Assembly (NCBI GenBank): GCA_051651625.1
Contig: JBOFSQ010000022.1
Coordinates: 62,001 to 126,000 of the forward strand
Direction of reading: 5' to 3'
Length of the DNA stretch: 64,000 nucleotides
Origin: JBOFSQ01 sp051651625
Lineage (GTDB): Bacteria > Planctomycetota > Planctomycetia > Pirellulales > Thermoguttaceae
Shown: piece after piece, positions 1-7,889 of the stretch
Position numbering within the stretch: the first letter of the stretch is position 1
Layout: each line of letters opens with the position of its first letter
The notes under the pieces: model-generated
What the model saw: the letters and a program-made list of their open reading frames with translations, nothing else
Told to the model about the DNA's origin: nothing
Database searches by the model: none
Made by a program: the position numbers and the translations under genes

Positions 1-2
1 CG

Positions 3-608
3 TTTGATTTGCTGCTTGTTAGCGATTTAACGCCGCAGGAGTTTGTTTACGGAAAACTTGGCGGGATCGCGTGGAATATGAAGTGGGTGATTTTGTTGCC
101 GCTGCTTTTGTGTGGTTTTCTGTGGTGGCGTGACGTGCTTTCGCCGACGCATACGGCGATGTTACTCGGTGGACTTGTCACGCTTTATCTGTTCGTTGCG
201 ATGGTTGGGCTTCACATCGGAATGAACTACACCGCGACGCGACAGGCGACGGCGATGAGTTTGGGCGTGATATTTTTTCTGTTTGTTGGCGTGGCGTGCT
301 GCATCTGGATTATGGTTGCGTTCAACGGTTCGTTTGAGACGCAGCTTCAGCCGTTTCTTGCGTTTATGGTTGGCGGCGGGATTGGGCTTTATGTGACGCT
401 TGGTGCGCGGAATCCGTCGTCGGCGATTGCGCTTGCGTCGTTTATTCTGCCGATAGCGACGTTTTATGCGATAACGAGTTTGCTTCTTGGTTACTGGCAC
501 CTCGTTTTTGTGGCGATAGTCGGCGCGTATGGATTTACGACGCTTGCAATGTTTGTCCCCGCGATTGCGGAGTTTGACGTTGCCACCGGACGCACCACCG
601 CTGATTAG
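3..608 (+). CDS. ABC-2-type transporter permease, C-terminal part
   Basis: The reading frame is already open at the left edge, so only the C-terminal 201 residues are visible and the true start lies upstream. The visible part begins with the motif LTPQEFVYGKLGG, which resembles the LTPLxPxEIxxGK loop of ABC-2-type and ABC-export permeases. It continues with about five hydrophobic segments (for example WVILLPLLLCGFLWW). Such permeases form the membrane channel of an ABC exporter in the inner membrane. The partner ATPase is not visible and would be expected upstream. The family assignment rests on topology and the short loop motif only. Confidence 0.55.
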   Translation, partial: FDLLLVSDLTPQEFVYGKLGGIAWNMKWVILLPLLLCGFLWWRDVLSPTHTAMLLGGLVTLYLFVAMVGLHIGMNYTATRQATAMSLGVIFFLFVGVACCIWIMVAFNGSFETQLQPFLAFMVGGGIGLYVTLGARNPSSAIALASFILPIATFYAITSLLLGYWHLVFVAIVGAYGFTTLAMFVPAIAEFDVATGRTTAD

Positions 609-611
609 ATT

Positions 612-709
612 AATCAGAACACGAAGCGTAAGCGAGTGCCAGAATCAGTGGTCGGTGGTTAGTGGTCAGCAATCAGAACACGCTGCGTAAGCGAGTGCCC
701 GAATCAGTG
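612..709. repeat. Two copies of the AAGCGTAAGCGAGTGCC intergenic repeat
   Basis: Two near-identical 39-base stretches lie in direct orientation between the permease gene and the DUF1559 gene. Each carries the core GCGTAAGCGAGTGCC. The same core recurs at about 60.2 kb, 60.3 kb (inverted) and 61.8 kb. The rest of 609-832 shows nothing else recognisable except the ribosome binding site of the next gene. Confidence 0.7.
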
Positions 710-832
710 CACGCATCGTGGGCGAATGTTTCTCTGTTGCTTTCCCCCTTCCCTACGGGGCGGTTTGTGGGTATCATTCTATTGTGTCGTTTGTGGTTAC
801 GGGTCAAAGTTTTTTCACACGAGGAGGTTTTT

Positions 833-1924
833 ATGGAACGGAAAAGAACAGTCCGCTTTGGGTTTACGCTTGTTGAGTTGTTGGTTGTGGTGTCGATCAT
901 TGCGATGCTGGCGGGGTTGATGCTGGTCGGCGTCAACACCGCACGCGAAAGCGCACGCCGCGCAACATGCCTCAACAACCAAAAACAACTCGGCACGGCA
1001 ATGCAATCGTTCGCCGCAAGCAAAGAACGTTTGCCGGGAATGGTGGAGAGGCAACTCTCGAACTGTGACTTGTCGTGGTGCCACCTTCTCTTGCCCTACA
1101 TCGGCGAGAACAAGCGGTACGAAAACGCACTCAAGAACGCGGGCAACGTCGAAGGCGCGACGCCCGCCCCCACGAGCGGACTTACGATCTTCGTCTGCAC
1201 GTCGTCGCATCGCGGCGCGAACGAACCGAACTTGACGTATGTCGTGAATGCGGGGCCAGCACACTGTTTGGCAGCGAACACTGTCACATATCCGCCAGCG
1301 TATGCTGGCATGGATAGCGGACCGCCACCAAGACCAAAGTATGACTTTGCCAATCTCAGCCTTTTCATCGACCGCCGCGACGCGAACTACAGAGACCTGC
1401 GAACGCGCGTCAAGCTCGACGCCGAATCAATCCCCGATGGACTCTCCAACACTATATTGCTCACGGAAAATGTGCAAGGTGGGATGTGGGCGAATGCGTC
1501 ATCGGGGGCGACGTTCGTTGATTCCACAGCTGCGGTTGCACCAGCACCACCTACCGCCGCCGCGAGAGTCAACATCGGTAACTTCGGTTTTCTTTGGGGG
1601 GTGGAGCAAATGATCGGAGCGACCAACATCGGTGTCAACAGCAACGTTGCGGTTCCAGATATGTTCGGGAGTCCCGATTACGCTCGCCCATCATCAAACC
1701 ATCCCGGCATTGTCCACATCCTGATGGCCGATGGAAGTGTACGACCTTTGAGCAACGAGGTTGATCCACAAAACGTCTACACGGCGATGTTCTGCCCCAG
1801 CGACAAAGACGCGGTAGACCTCAAAACGATTATTAAGTCTGGTGCAGCGGGAAGTGAAACGGAAACAACAACGGCGTGGGGTGCCAACTGGTGGGGGGGA
1901 TCGACACCGACACCGCACCCATAA
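833..1924 (+). CDS. DUF1559 domain protein with prepilin-type N-terminus
   Basis: This 363-residue protein starts with a short basic leader followed by GFTLVELLVVVSIIAML, a type IV prepilin/pseudopilin methylation motif and hydrophobic helix. Downstream, NNQKQLGTAMQSF and the C-terminal HPGIVHILMADGSVR are hallmarks of DUF1559 (SBP_bac_10), a family greatly expanded in Planctomycetota. After cleavage by a prepilin peptidase it would sit in the inner membrane with a periplasmic domain; the exact role of these proteins is not established. The start is set by the strong Shine-Dalgarno GAGGAGG at 821-827. An upstream in-frame extension to 662 would run through repeat DNA and is rejected. It may work with the secretin at 47.9-51.6 kb, but that is inference. 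Confidence 0.9.
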   Translation: MERKRTVRFGFTLVELLVVVSIIAMLAGLMLVGVNTARESARRATCLNNQKQLGTAMQSFAASKERLPGMVERQLSNCDLSWCHLLLPYIGENKRYENALKNAGNVEGATPAPTSGLTIFVCTSSHRGANEPNLTYVVNAGPAHCLAANTVTYPPAYAGMDSGPPPRPKYDFANLSLFIDRRDANYRDLRTRVKLDAESIPDGLSNTILLTENVQGGMWANASSGATFVDSTAAVAPAPPTAAARVNIGNFGFLWGVEQMIGATNIGVNSNVAVPDMFGSPDYARPSSNHPGIVHILMADGSVRPLSNEVDPQNVYTAMFCPSDKDAVDLKTIIKSGAAGSETETTTAWGANWWGGSTPTPHP

Positions 1925-1947
1925 TCGCAGCGGTGAGAAACGGTGCG

Positions 1948-2320
1948 TGAATCATCGTGGAAGGCGTCAGCGAGCGTTGCGAGCGATTTCGCTGCGTTCA
2001 ATAGGACGTATAGGTCTTATATGACGTATATGTCCTATTGACGTGTTGGCGGCGTGAACTGGCAACCGGCTTGAATCATCGTGGAAGGCGTCAGCGAGCG
2101 TTGCGAGCGATTCGCTGCGTTCAATAGGACGTATATGTCTTATATGACATATATGTCCTATTGACGTGTTGGCAGCGCAAACTGTCAACCGGCGTGAATC
2201 ATCGTGGAAGGCGTCAGCCGAGAGTTGCGAGCGATTCGCTGCGTTCAATAGGACGTACAGGTCTTATATGACGTATATGTCCTATTGACGTGTTGGCAGC
2301 GTGAACTGGTAGTTCACCGC
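1948..2320. repeat. Three tandem ~124-bp units carrying a 40-bp palindrome
   Basis: The units begin at 1948, 2072 and 2195, giving periods of 124 and 123 bases. Each has a conserved GAATCATCGTGGAAGGCGTC head, a GCGTTCAATAGGAC palindrome near its middle and a GACGTGTTGGC tail. Each palindrome has two 17-base arms around a 6-base centre (TTATAT). Copies differ by scattered substitutions. They lie between the DUF1559 stop and the nucleotidyltransferase gene. There are no unique spacers, so this is not a CRISPR array. Confidence 0.85.
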
Positions 2321-2394
2321 TGGCCACGATAAATCGCCCGTATTTTCGTGCTACTACGGGTACGCCATCGGGATTGTTGGGGGGCGGGAGCCAA

Positions 2395-2766
2395 ATGGCG
2401 AAAGCAGAAGTGACGATGAAAACACAAAACGCCACGCAAGATATTGCAGAAAAACTTCAGGAAACCATTCGGTTGATCGTGTCAAGCGTTGACACCGAAA
2501 AGGTTTTTTTGTTTGGTTCGCACGCTTATGGGCAGCCTACCAGTGCGAGCGATTACGATTTGTATGTAGTCATTTCCGATCAGTCGGGAAGTGCCATTGA
2601 AGCCATGCAGCAGATGTATGTCTGTTTGAGCAAAGTGCCGATGCCGACTCCGATTGACATTCTCGCGTTGCCCGTCACGCGATTTAATGCAAGAGCGCAA
2701 CTGCCAACATTGGAAAGAAAGGTTATCACCGATGGAGTGCTGCTGTATGAAAAACATCATCGCTGA
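2395..2766 (+). CDS. Minimal nucleotidyltransferase (MNT), antitoxin-like
   Basis: This 123-residue protein has the nucleotidyltransferase signature GSHAYGQPTSASDYDLYVV, that is GS followed by the metal-binding DxD pair. It is the minimal MNT/MntA fold that pairs with HEPN proteins. The ATG at 2395 follows GGGGGGCGGGAG; an ATG at 2416 is an alternative. The gene overlaps the HEPN gene by 20 bases, implying translational coupling. In characterised MNT-HEPN pairs the MNT protein inactivates the HEPN toxin, in some cases by nucleotide transfer; here that role is inferred from gene pairing. Confidence 0.85.
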   Translation: MAKAEVTMKTQNATQDIAEKLQETIRLIVSSVDTEKVFLFGSHAYGQPTSASDYDLYVVISDQSGSAIEAMQQMYVCLSKVPMPTPIDILALPVTRFNARAQLPTLERKVITDGVLLYEKHHR

Positions 2767-3127
2767 ATGGCTCAAAAAAGCCGAAGACGACGTGATTGTC
2801 GCCAAGCATGTCTTTGAAGAGTTGCATCCAAAACAGTTGGAGATAAGCTGTTATCATTGCCATCAAGCGGCGGAGAAGTCGTTGAAAGCGTTTTTGGTTT
2901 CTCACAACGACACCCCAGAGAAAACGCATAACCTTGTTGCTTTGTGCCAGCGTTGCTGTGTATTCGATGAGCAATTCAACGAGATACGCGATCTGTGCGC
3001 CAAGCTCAATCCTTATAGCAATCAAACTCGGTATCCGAACGAGTTGTCCATTTCTGACGGCGACACGCAAATAGCCAACGTCTGGGCAAGAAGCATCTTT
3101 GACTTCTGTTCACAAAAACTTACTTGA
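2747..3127 (+). CDS. HEPN domain protein, partner of the MNT gene
   Basis: This 126-residue all-helical protein begins IIAEWLKKAEDDVIVAKHVF and contains CYHCHQAAEKSLKAFL and a C-terminal PYSNQTRYP motif. These are typical of the HEPN family found beside minimal nucleotidyltransferases. The ATG at 2747 lies inside the end of the MNT gene and gives the standard N-terminus; an upstream in-frame extension is MNT shadow. I do not see the RX4-6H ribonuclease motif of HEPN toxins, so nuclease activity is uncertain. It may belong to the substrate-binding HEPN branch instead. Confidence 0.85.
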   Translation: MKNIIAEWLKKAEDDVIVAKHVFEELHPKQLEISCYHCHQAAEKSLKAFLVSHNDTPEKTHNLVALCQRCCVFDEQFNEIRDLCAKLNPYSNQTRYPNELSISDGDTQIANVWARSIFDFCSQKLT

Positions 3128-3195
3128 AATGAAATTGTCAGCTCCTGTTTGTACCGCATTGGAATCCATTCCACCAAAAACCGACGAGATACAAA

Positions 3196-3798
3196 ATGGA
3201 CATTGATTCGAGACTCGACAAACTAATCGCCACAATCGAAGCCGACCACGAACGAACGCAGGCCGAGATGAAAGAATTGCGTGAATATCTTGACAAGGCG
3301 GTTCACGCGATGGAAGCTGCCTCGCTTAAGACGGAGCGTGCGCAGTTGGAGACGGACCGCGTCGTCAAGTCGGTGTCGCGTCAACTCGGCAACATCGGTA
3401 ACAACAACGGTGCGATGGCGGAAAACTACTTCTTCAACTCGCTCGACAAAACCAAAACGCTCGGCAAAGAAAAGTTCGACAACGCCGCCCAAAACATAAA
3501 AAAGTGGACACGCGAACTTTGCGATGAGTTCGACATCGTTCTCTACAACTGCAACAGTATCAGCATCGTTGAAGTGAAGTACAACGCGGATAAAAAAGAT
3601 GTCGCCAAAACGCTCACCAAAGCGACGACGTTCCGCCAACTTTTCCCGGAGTACAAAGACTTCACGTTTTACTTGGGTATCGCGGGGTTCGTGTTCGACG
3701 AAGGTGTCGAGGAAGCCGCCCTCGACGCCGGTGTCGCAGTGATCAAACAAGTCGGCGATGCGGTCGTCGTTAACGATTCGTGTTTGAAGAAGTTTTAG
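3196..3798 (+). CDS. Coiled-coil plus PD-(D/E)XK nuclease-like protein, copy 1
   Basis: The 200-residue protein has a charged N-terminal half (about residues 1-65) predicted to be coiled coil, then a globular half. The globular half carries EFDIVLYNCNSISIVEVKYN, a D followed by ExK as in PD-(D/E)XK nucleases of the DUF3782/restriction-like type. It ends VVVNDSCLKKF. A second, clearly homologous gene follows at 3836, sharing the N-terminal MDIDSRLDKLIA and the whole C-terminal half, so this is a tandem duplication. Function is unknown; similar proteins are often numerous in cyanobacterial and planctomycete genomes. Confidence 0.75.
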   Translation: MDIDSRLDKLIATIEADHERTQAEMKELREYLDKAVHAMEAASLKTERAQLETDRVVKSVSRQLGNIGNNNGAMAENYFFNSLDKTKTLGKEKFDNAAQNIKKWTRELCDEFDIVLYNCNSISIVEVKYNADKKDVAKTLTKATTFRQLFPEYKDFTFYLGIAGFVFDEGVEEAALDAGVAVIKQVGDAVVVNDSCLKKF

Positions 3799-3835
3799 TA
3801 GTGGACGGGTTTTATCCAACGAAAGGATGTGCAAA

Positions 3836-4471
3836 ATGGACATCGATTCGAGACTCGATAAACTAATCGCCGCAATCGAAGCCGACCGCGAACGCATCGA
3901 AGCCGACCGCGAACGTTCCGAACGCGAGATGCAAGAGTTGGGCGAGTATATGCGTACGACGTTTCGTGAGATGAAAGAGTCGGCAGCGGAGACGGAACGC
4001 GCGATGAAAGAGTCGTCCGCGAAAACGGACAGAAAGATCAAAGCCGTGTCGAAGCAACTCGGCGGTATGGCCAACAGTAACGGTGCCGCAGCGGAAAACT
4101 ACTTCTACAACTCGCTGAAGAAGACCAAAATGTTCAGGAACGAAAAGACTGAACGCGCCGTCAAAAACTTGTGGGGCAGAAACCGAGATCTGCAAGACGA
4201 ATACGACCTCGTCCTCTACAACTGTAACAGTATCGACATCATCGAAGTCAAGTACAACGCCCAGCAAAAAGACGTCGTGCAAACGCTCACCAAAGCGACG
4301 ACGTTCCGCCAAATATTCCCGCAGTATAAAGACTGCGCGATCTACTTGGGTATCGCAAGTTTTGTGTTCGACGAAGCCGTAGAAAAGTTCGCCCTCGACG
4401 CCGGTATCGCAGTGATCAAACAAGTCGGCGATGCAGTTGTCGTTAACGATTCGTGTTTGAAGAAGTTTTAG
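3836..4471 (+). CDS. Coiled-coil plus PD-(D/E)XK nuclease-like protein, copy 2
   Basis: This 211-residue paralogue of the preceding gene has a slightly longer coiled-coil region with repeated EADRERIEADRERSE heptads. It has the same nuclease-like core (DLVLYNCNSIDIIEVKYN) and the same C-terminal VVVNDSCLKKF. The ATG at 3836 matches the start of copy 1 and follows GAAAGGA; an ATG nine bases upstream would overlap that ribosome binding site. The final 60 bases are almost identical to copy 1, suggesting a recent duplication or gene conversion. Function is unknown. Confidence 0.75.
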   Translation: MDIDSRLDKLIAAIEADRERIEADRERSEREMQELGEYMRTTFREMKESAAETERAMKESSAKTDRKIKAVSKQLGGMANSNGAAAENYFYNSLKKTKMFRNEKTERAVKNLWGRNRDLQDEYDLVLYNCNSIDIIEVKYNAQQKDVVQTLTKATTFRQIFPQYKDCAIYLGIASFVFDEAVEKFALDAGIAVIKQVGDAVVVNDSCLKKF

Positions 4472-4505
4472 CCCCCTATAAAATAACCAACTAACCATCT
4501 CTACC

Positions 4506-5384
4506 ATGAAACTTTTTCACGATTGTACACAATTTGTCCGAACCGATGTTCCGCTGGCGATGCACACTTGGCTCCAACTTGGCGGGCCGTGTGACTACTT
4601 CGCCGAACCGCGGAGTGCCGATGAGCTTCAGTGCGTTCTCGCACGGAGTCACGACGCCGGTTTGCCGGTGCGAGTTTTGGGGCACGGGTCAAACGTTCTC
4701 GTCGCCGACAGCGGCGTTTCGGGCGTTGTGATTCGTTTGGCGTCGGCGGCGTTTAGTGAAACGTCTATCGACGGCGAGTCTGTCACGGTCGGTGCGGGAG
4801 CAAAGTTGGGGCGTCTGGTGACGGCGTGTGTTCACGGCGGACTTGCCGGAATCGAAGGACTCATCGGCATCCCCGGCACGGTCGGTGGTGCGCTGCGAAC
4901 TCACACCAGCAACCACAGCGGTCACTTGGGCGAGTGGGTCGAGTCGGTCGATGTCGTCGATCTCACGGGAAAAGGCTCAACGCTAACCCGCGCCGAACTC
5001 TCATTCGGTTACCGCGACGACGTTTTGGAAAACTTCGTCGTCACCGCAGTGCGACTGAAATTGAATTCTGATGACCCCGTTCGCCTCAGCAAACGGATGC
5101 AGAAACTCTGGATCGTTCGTCGCACGCAGCAACCGATGGGGCAGCAAGGAACGGGCCATCTATTCAAAGACGTGCGCGGCGTGTCGGCGAGTCACATCCT
5201 TGCAGAGGCGGGTGTGAAAGGGATGCGTGTCGGTGGTGCGATGGTCTCCGAACGCGACGCCAACTTCGTCGTCCTCGATCCAGAAGCAACGTCGTCCGAC
5301 GTTCTCGCGCTGATCGAACGAGTGAAAACCCACGTTGAAGACCAGCAAGGCGTCGAGCTTGAGATGCAGATCGAAGTGTGGTGA
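4506..5384 (+). CDS. murB: MurB-like UDP-N-acetylenolpyruvoylglucosamine reductase, divergent
   Basis: The 292-residue protein has the MurB layout. The FAD-binding half includes VLGHGSNVLVADSG (about 57-70) and GIEGLIGIPGTVGGAL (115-130), followed by LSFGYRDD, with the catalytic-type Tyr-Arg at 169-170. The C-terminal lobe has VGGAMVSERDANFVV. MurB makes UDP-N-acetylmuramate for peptidoglycan. Two positions look non-canonical by eye: the GS/C-x-FKNP element reads GHLFKD (His218), and the C-terminal LExE reads LEMQ (Gln288). No mur neighbours are present. It could be a divergent or inactive paralogue. Confidence 0.85.
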   Translation: MKLFHDCTQFVRTDVPLAMHTWLQLGGPCDYFAEPRSADELQCVLARSHDAGLPVRVLGHGSNVLVADSGVSGVVIRLASAAFSETSIDGESVTVGAGAKLGRLVTACVHGGLAGIEGLIGIPGTVGGALRTHTSNHSGHLGEWVESVDVVDLTGKGSTLTRAELSFGYRDDVLENFVVTAVRLKLNSDDPVRLSKRMQKLWIVRRTQQPMGQQGTGHLFKDVRGVSASHILAEAGVKGMRVGGAMVSERDANFVVLDPEATSSDVLALIERVKTHVEDQQGVELEMQIEVW

Positions 5385-5394
5385 GATTGGTGAG

Positions 5395-5499
5395 TAGACC
5401 TGTTCTGAAACTTGCACTCACACTGCGGTTCGGCATAGCCGAACCCTCCAAACGCCATGCGATGTATGGCTGGAGGGTTCGGCTATGCCGAACCTGAAC
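5395..5499. repeat. Hairpin repeat between murB and fliQ (TAGACCTGTTC family)
   Basis: It begins with TAGACCTGTTCTGAAAC, nearly the same as the terminal repeat at 8791. It then forms a long inverted repeat at 5427-5494 with 27-base arms built on GGTTCGGCATAGCCGAACC. It sits between the converging murB and fliQ genes, so the hairpin may also act as a bidirectional terminator, although no clear T-run follows. Related pieces occur at 8791-8885 and 54228-54402. Confidence 0.75.
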
Positions 5500-5509
5500 T
5501 ACTTCGTCC

Positions 5510-5782
5510 TCACGGCGCGAGCCGGTCTGGAATATCGGCGATGAGTGTTGTGGTGAAGTCCATCATGAGTGCCATCATCCACGGCATCGTATAACCGAGG
5601 ACGAGAACCATCACCAAAATCTTCAGCACAACGCCGATAGTCTGTTCTTGAATTTGCGTCAGTGCTTGCAGCAAACTGATGAGCATACCGATAGCGATCC
5701 CCGCGAGGAGCGTCGGTGCGCCGATGATGAGTGCAAGCCACATCGCTTGACGACAGAGGTCGATTGCAGTTTGTGAGTCCAT
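5510..5782 (-). CDS. fliQ: Flagellar export apparatus protein FliQ
   Basis: This 90-residue protein has two membrane helices, MWLALIIGAPTLLAGIAIGML and a second around VVLKILVMVLVLG. They are joined by the conserved LQALTQIQEQTI loop, the FliQ/SctS signature. FliQ is a small subunit of the type III flagellar export gate in the inner membrane, complexed with FliP and FliR. It is the last gene of the fliO-fliP-fliQ series; fliR, flhB and flhA do not follow. The 87-base gap to fliP contains a palindromic repeat. Confidence 0.95.
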   Translation of the reverse strand: MDSQTAIDLCRQAMWLALIIGAPTLLAGIAIGMLISLLQALTQIQEQTIGVVLKILVMVLVLGYTMPWMMALMMDFTTTLIADIPDRLAP

Positions 5783-5814
5783 GGAAGTGATTAGTTAATG
5801 GTGGTCGCAGAATC

Positions 5815-5854
5815 CATAGGACATATAGGTCGCATAGGGCCTATACGTCCTATG
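5815..5854. repeat. Palindromic intergenic repeat inside the fli operon
   Basis: Two 17-base arms starting with CATAGGACATATAGGTC flank a 6-base centre (GCATAG), with two mismatches between the arms. It is the same architecture as the palindromes at 1948-2320, 51632-51675 and 61855-61888. It lies between the fliP stop and the fliQ start, so it would be transcribed within the operon. Confidence 0.8.
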
Positions 5855-5869
5855 GGGGCGGTGCCCGCA

Positions 5870-6811
5870 TCACGTCGTATTGATAATAAAACTTTCGAGC
5901 AGCATTTTGACGACGAGGTTCCAGCCGTCCATCAGCACGAACAGCATCAGTTTGAACGGCAGCGAAATGATCACCGGTGGCAACATCATCATCCCCATCG
6001 AGACCATCACGCTTGCGACAATCATATCGAGCACGAGGAACGGCAAGAAAATTTGGAATCCGATCATAAACGCTGTTTTGAGTTCGCTGAGCATGTACGC
6101 TGGAACGAGTGCGCGAATCGGGACTTGTCGATATGTTTGCGGCATTTCGGGCGACACGTCGCGGCAATACCGCAAGAACAGAACGACATCTTCGTGGTTT
6201 CCGGTGCGGTCGATCTGTGCGGCCATGAAGCGGCGTATCGGGAGTTCGGCTTTGTTGTACGCCTCTTCGAGTGAGATTGTTCGTTCGGTGTACGGTTTCA
6301 CGGATTCATAGTAGACTTCTTTCCACGTCGGCATCATAATCAGGAACGTCATAAAGAGAGCGATTCCGGTGATGACTTGGCTCGGCGGCAGTTGGTTTGT
6401 CCCGATAGCTTGCCGCAAAATCGACAAGACGACCATAATTCTGATGAACGAAGTCGTCATCATCAGCAGTGCTGGCGAGAGCGTCAGCACTGTGAGCAGG
6501 ATCATAATTTGGAGCGTCGGGACGAGTCCATCGGGGCTTGTCCAGAAGTCGGGTCCGCGAAGAATGCCGGACGGAAACGGCATTGAGAGGTCGCCGTCTT
6601 GGTGTGGTTCTTTGTCGAGAAACTCTTGTTCGTCGGGGAGGTTCGCCAGCGCACGGACGATGCCGTCACGGTTTACGCCGAGATCATTTGAGTCAACAAA
6701 TATCGACGGCGGATTCGGCGACCCCGCTGGTGCAAAGGCGTTGTCGCCCTGCGCGAAGACGTGCGATGCAGCACCGATGATAAGCGTGATTGTGAATGCG
6801 AAGCGAAGCAT
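5870..6811 (-). CDS. fliP: Flagellar export apparatus protein FliP
   Basis: The 313-residue protein has an N-terminal signal peptide (about 1-20), as FliP does, and then a spacer of about 90 residues. The conserved core follows: LLTVLTLSPALLMMTTSFIRI, SILRQAIGTNQLPPSQVITG, the cytoplasmic TFLIMMP region and the C-terminal IPALVPAYMLSELK-type and FQIFLPFLVLDM segments. FliP forms most of the FliPQR export gate. The gene is 85 bases downstream of fliO and 87 bases upstream of fliQ on the same strand. The spacer after the signal peptide is longer than in enterobacterial FliP. Confidence 0.95.
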   Translation of the reverse strand: MLRFAFTITLIIGAASHVFAQGDNAFAPAGSPNPPSIFVDSNDLGVNRDGIVRALANLPDEQEFLDKEPHQDGDLSMPFPSGILRGPDFWTSPDGLVPTLQIMILLTVLTLSPALLMMTTSFIRIMVVLSILRQAIGTNQLPPSQVITGIALFMTFLIMMPTWKEVYYESVKPYTERTISLEEAYNKAELPIRRFMAAQIDRTGNHEDVVLFLRYCRDVSPEMPQTYRQVPIRALVPAYMLSELKTAFMIGFQIFLPFLVLDMIVASVMVSMGMMMLPPVIISLPFKLMLFVLMDGWNLVVKMLLESFIINTT

Positions 6812-6896
6812 TGAGGCGAGGGATTAGAGGCGAGTGTGGGCGTTGTCCATTCCGTCCACAACGTCCGTTGCGTCCATACGGTCCACCAATTTGGTG

Positions 6897-7799
6897 TCAG
6901 CTCTTCACCAGTCCCCCGGCGAGGAGGCTGGCGAGTGAGTCGTTTGCGCGGTGTGGTTTTACGGTGTTTGCGCGGGGGGCGTATTCGGTGTCGGCACCGT
7001 TCAAGACGTGACGAAATGCGTTTGTCGAACTTGTCGAGTCGAGGCGGCGACACATTCCGAGAACTTGCATTACTTCGTCGGGGTCGGTGATTTCGGTGAC
7101 GGTGTTCGTGCCGTCGGCAGTGACCGAGACGAGTACGAGGCGGTTTCCGAGTCGCAGCAGTTGGAGTTGGATTTTCGTTGAGAGCGCGGCGCGACCAAGG
7201 TTTTCAAACACTTCTTTCGGGAGCGTTCGCGTCGCGTGCGGCGACACTTTTTTCAGGAAGAGCGAGAACAGAAAGAAGAGACCAATAACGAGTATGAGGC
7301 TACCAAGAACGGTGACGAGTTTCGTTACGTCGGGCATCCCAGACGCGAGTGGCCGCGAATGCGTCGCCGCGTCGCCGCTACCGATTTTTAACGGGGCATC
7401 GAGTATGTCATCGCTGGCGATGCTTGGCGTTGCAGGAGCGATTGGTGCTGGCAGTGGCGTCGGCAGTGTTGTTAGCGGTGCGGCTGGTGCTGGGCGTTCG
7501 AGTTGCGGTGGTATCTGTGGTATTTCTTGCGAGACGGTTTGAATTGGGCGACTCTGTTGCCGCGTCTCGTTGTTTGTGAATGCGTGGACGACTGGCGAAA
7601 CTGGGGCGGCTGCGTGGGCTGCGTTCGACGCGGTGGTCTGCGGGAGCGGTGGTGGCACCGGTGCTGGCATTTGGAGATTTGTCGGTGCGACGTAGACCGC
7701 CGGTGCGACACGTTCGTCGGCAACGGCATTGACGGCGACATTGGCGACGGCCAGCCCGCAGAATGACAGCATCACAAGTGCAAAAACGTTATCTCGCAT
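6897..7799 (-). CDS. fliO: FliO-like flagellar protein
   Basis: The 300-residue protein has a signal peptide (about 1-27) and a long Pro/Ala/Thr-rich periplasmic linker. One transmembrane helix spans about 161-184 (LVTVLGSLILVIGLFFLFSL). A cytoplasmic domain follows with KIQLQLLRLGNRLVLVSVTADG, which matches the FliO pattern. FliO assists FliP assembly. Assignment also rests on position directly upstream of fliP. The start at 7799 follows GAGGTG; an in-frame start at 7832 is possible but adds an implausible leader. The linker is unusually long for FliO. Confidence 0.8.
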   Translation of the reverse strand: MRDNVFALVMLSFCGLAVANVAVNAVADERVAPAVYVAPTNLQMPAPVPPPLPQTTASNAAHAAAPVSPVVHAFTNNETRQQSRPIQTVSQEIPQIPPQLERPAPAAPLTTLPTPLPAPIAPATPSIASDDILDAPLKIGSGDAATHSRPLASGMPDVTKLVTVLGSLILVIGLFFLFSLFLKKVSPHATRTLPKEVFENLGRAALSTKIQLQLLRLGNRLVLVSVTADGTNTVTEITDPDEVMQVLGMCRRLDSTSSTNAFRHVLNGADTEYAPRANTVKPHRANDSLASLLAGGLVKS

Positions 7800-7889
7800 A
7801 GACACCTCAAGCCTCAAGTCCCTCGCCTCCAATCCCTAGCTTCGCGTAGTGTACAGAAAAAGTGCGTAGCATGGCAAGAGGAGTTTTTC

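Noticed and set aside
162..500. Arg/Lys-rich minus-strand frame
   Set aside because: It is antisense to the permease helices. Its composition reflects the complement of Leu/Val/Ala codons.
1948..2320. Possible CRISPR array
   Set aside because: Units are about 124 bases and repeated along their whole length. There are no short repeats with unique spacers, and no cas genes are nearby.
3223..4507. Minus-strand frames over the two nuclease-like genes
   Set aside because: They are shadows of the plus-strand genes, without start signals or known patterns.
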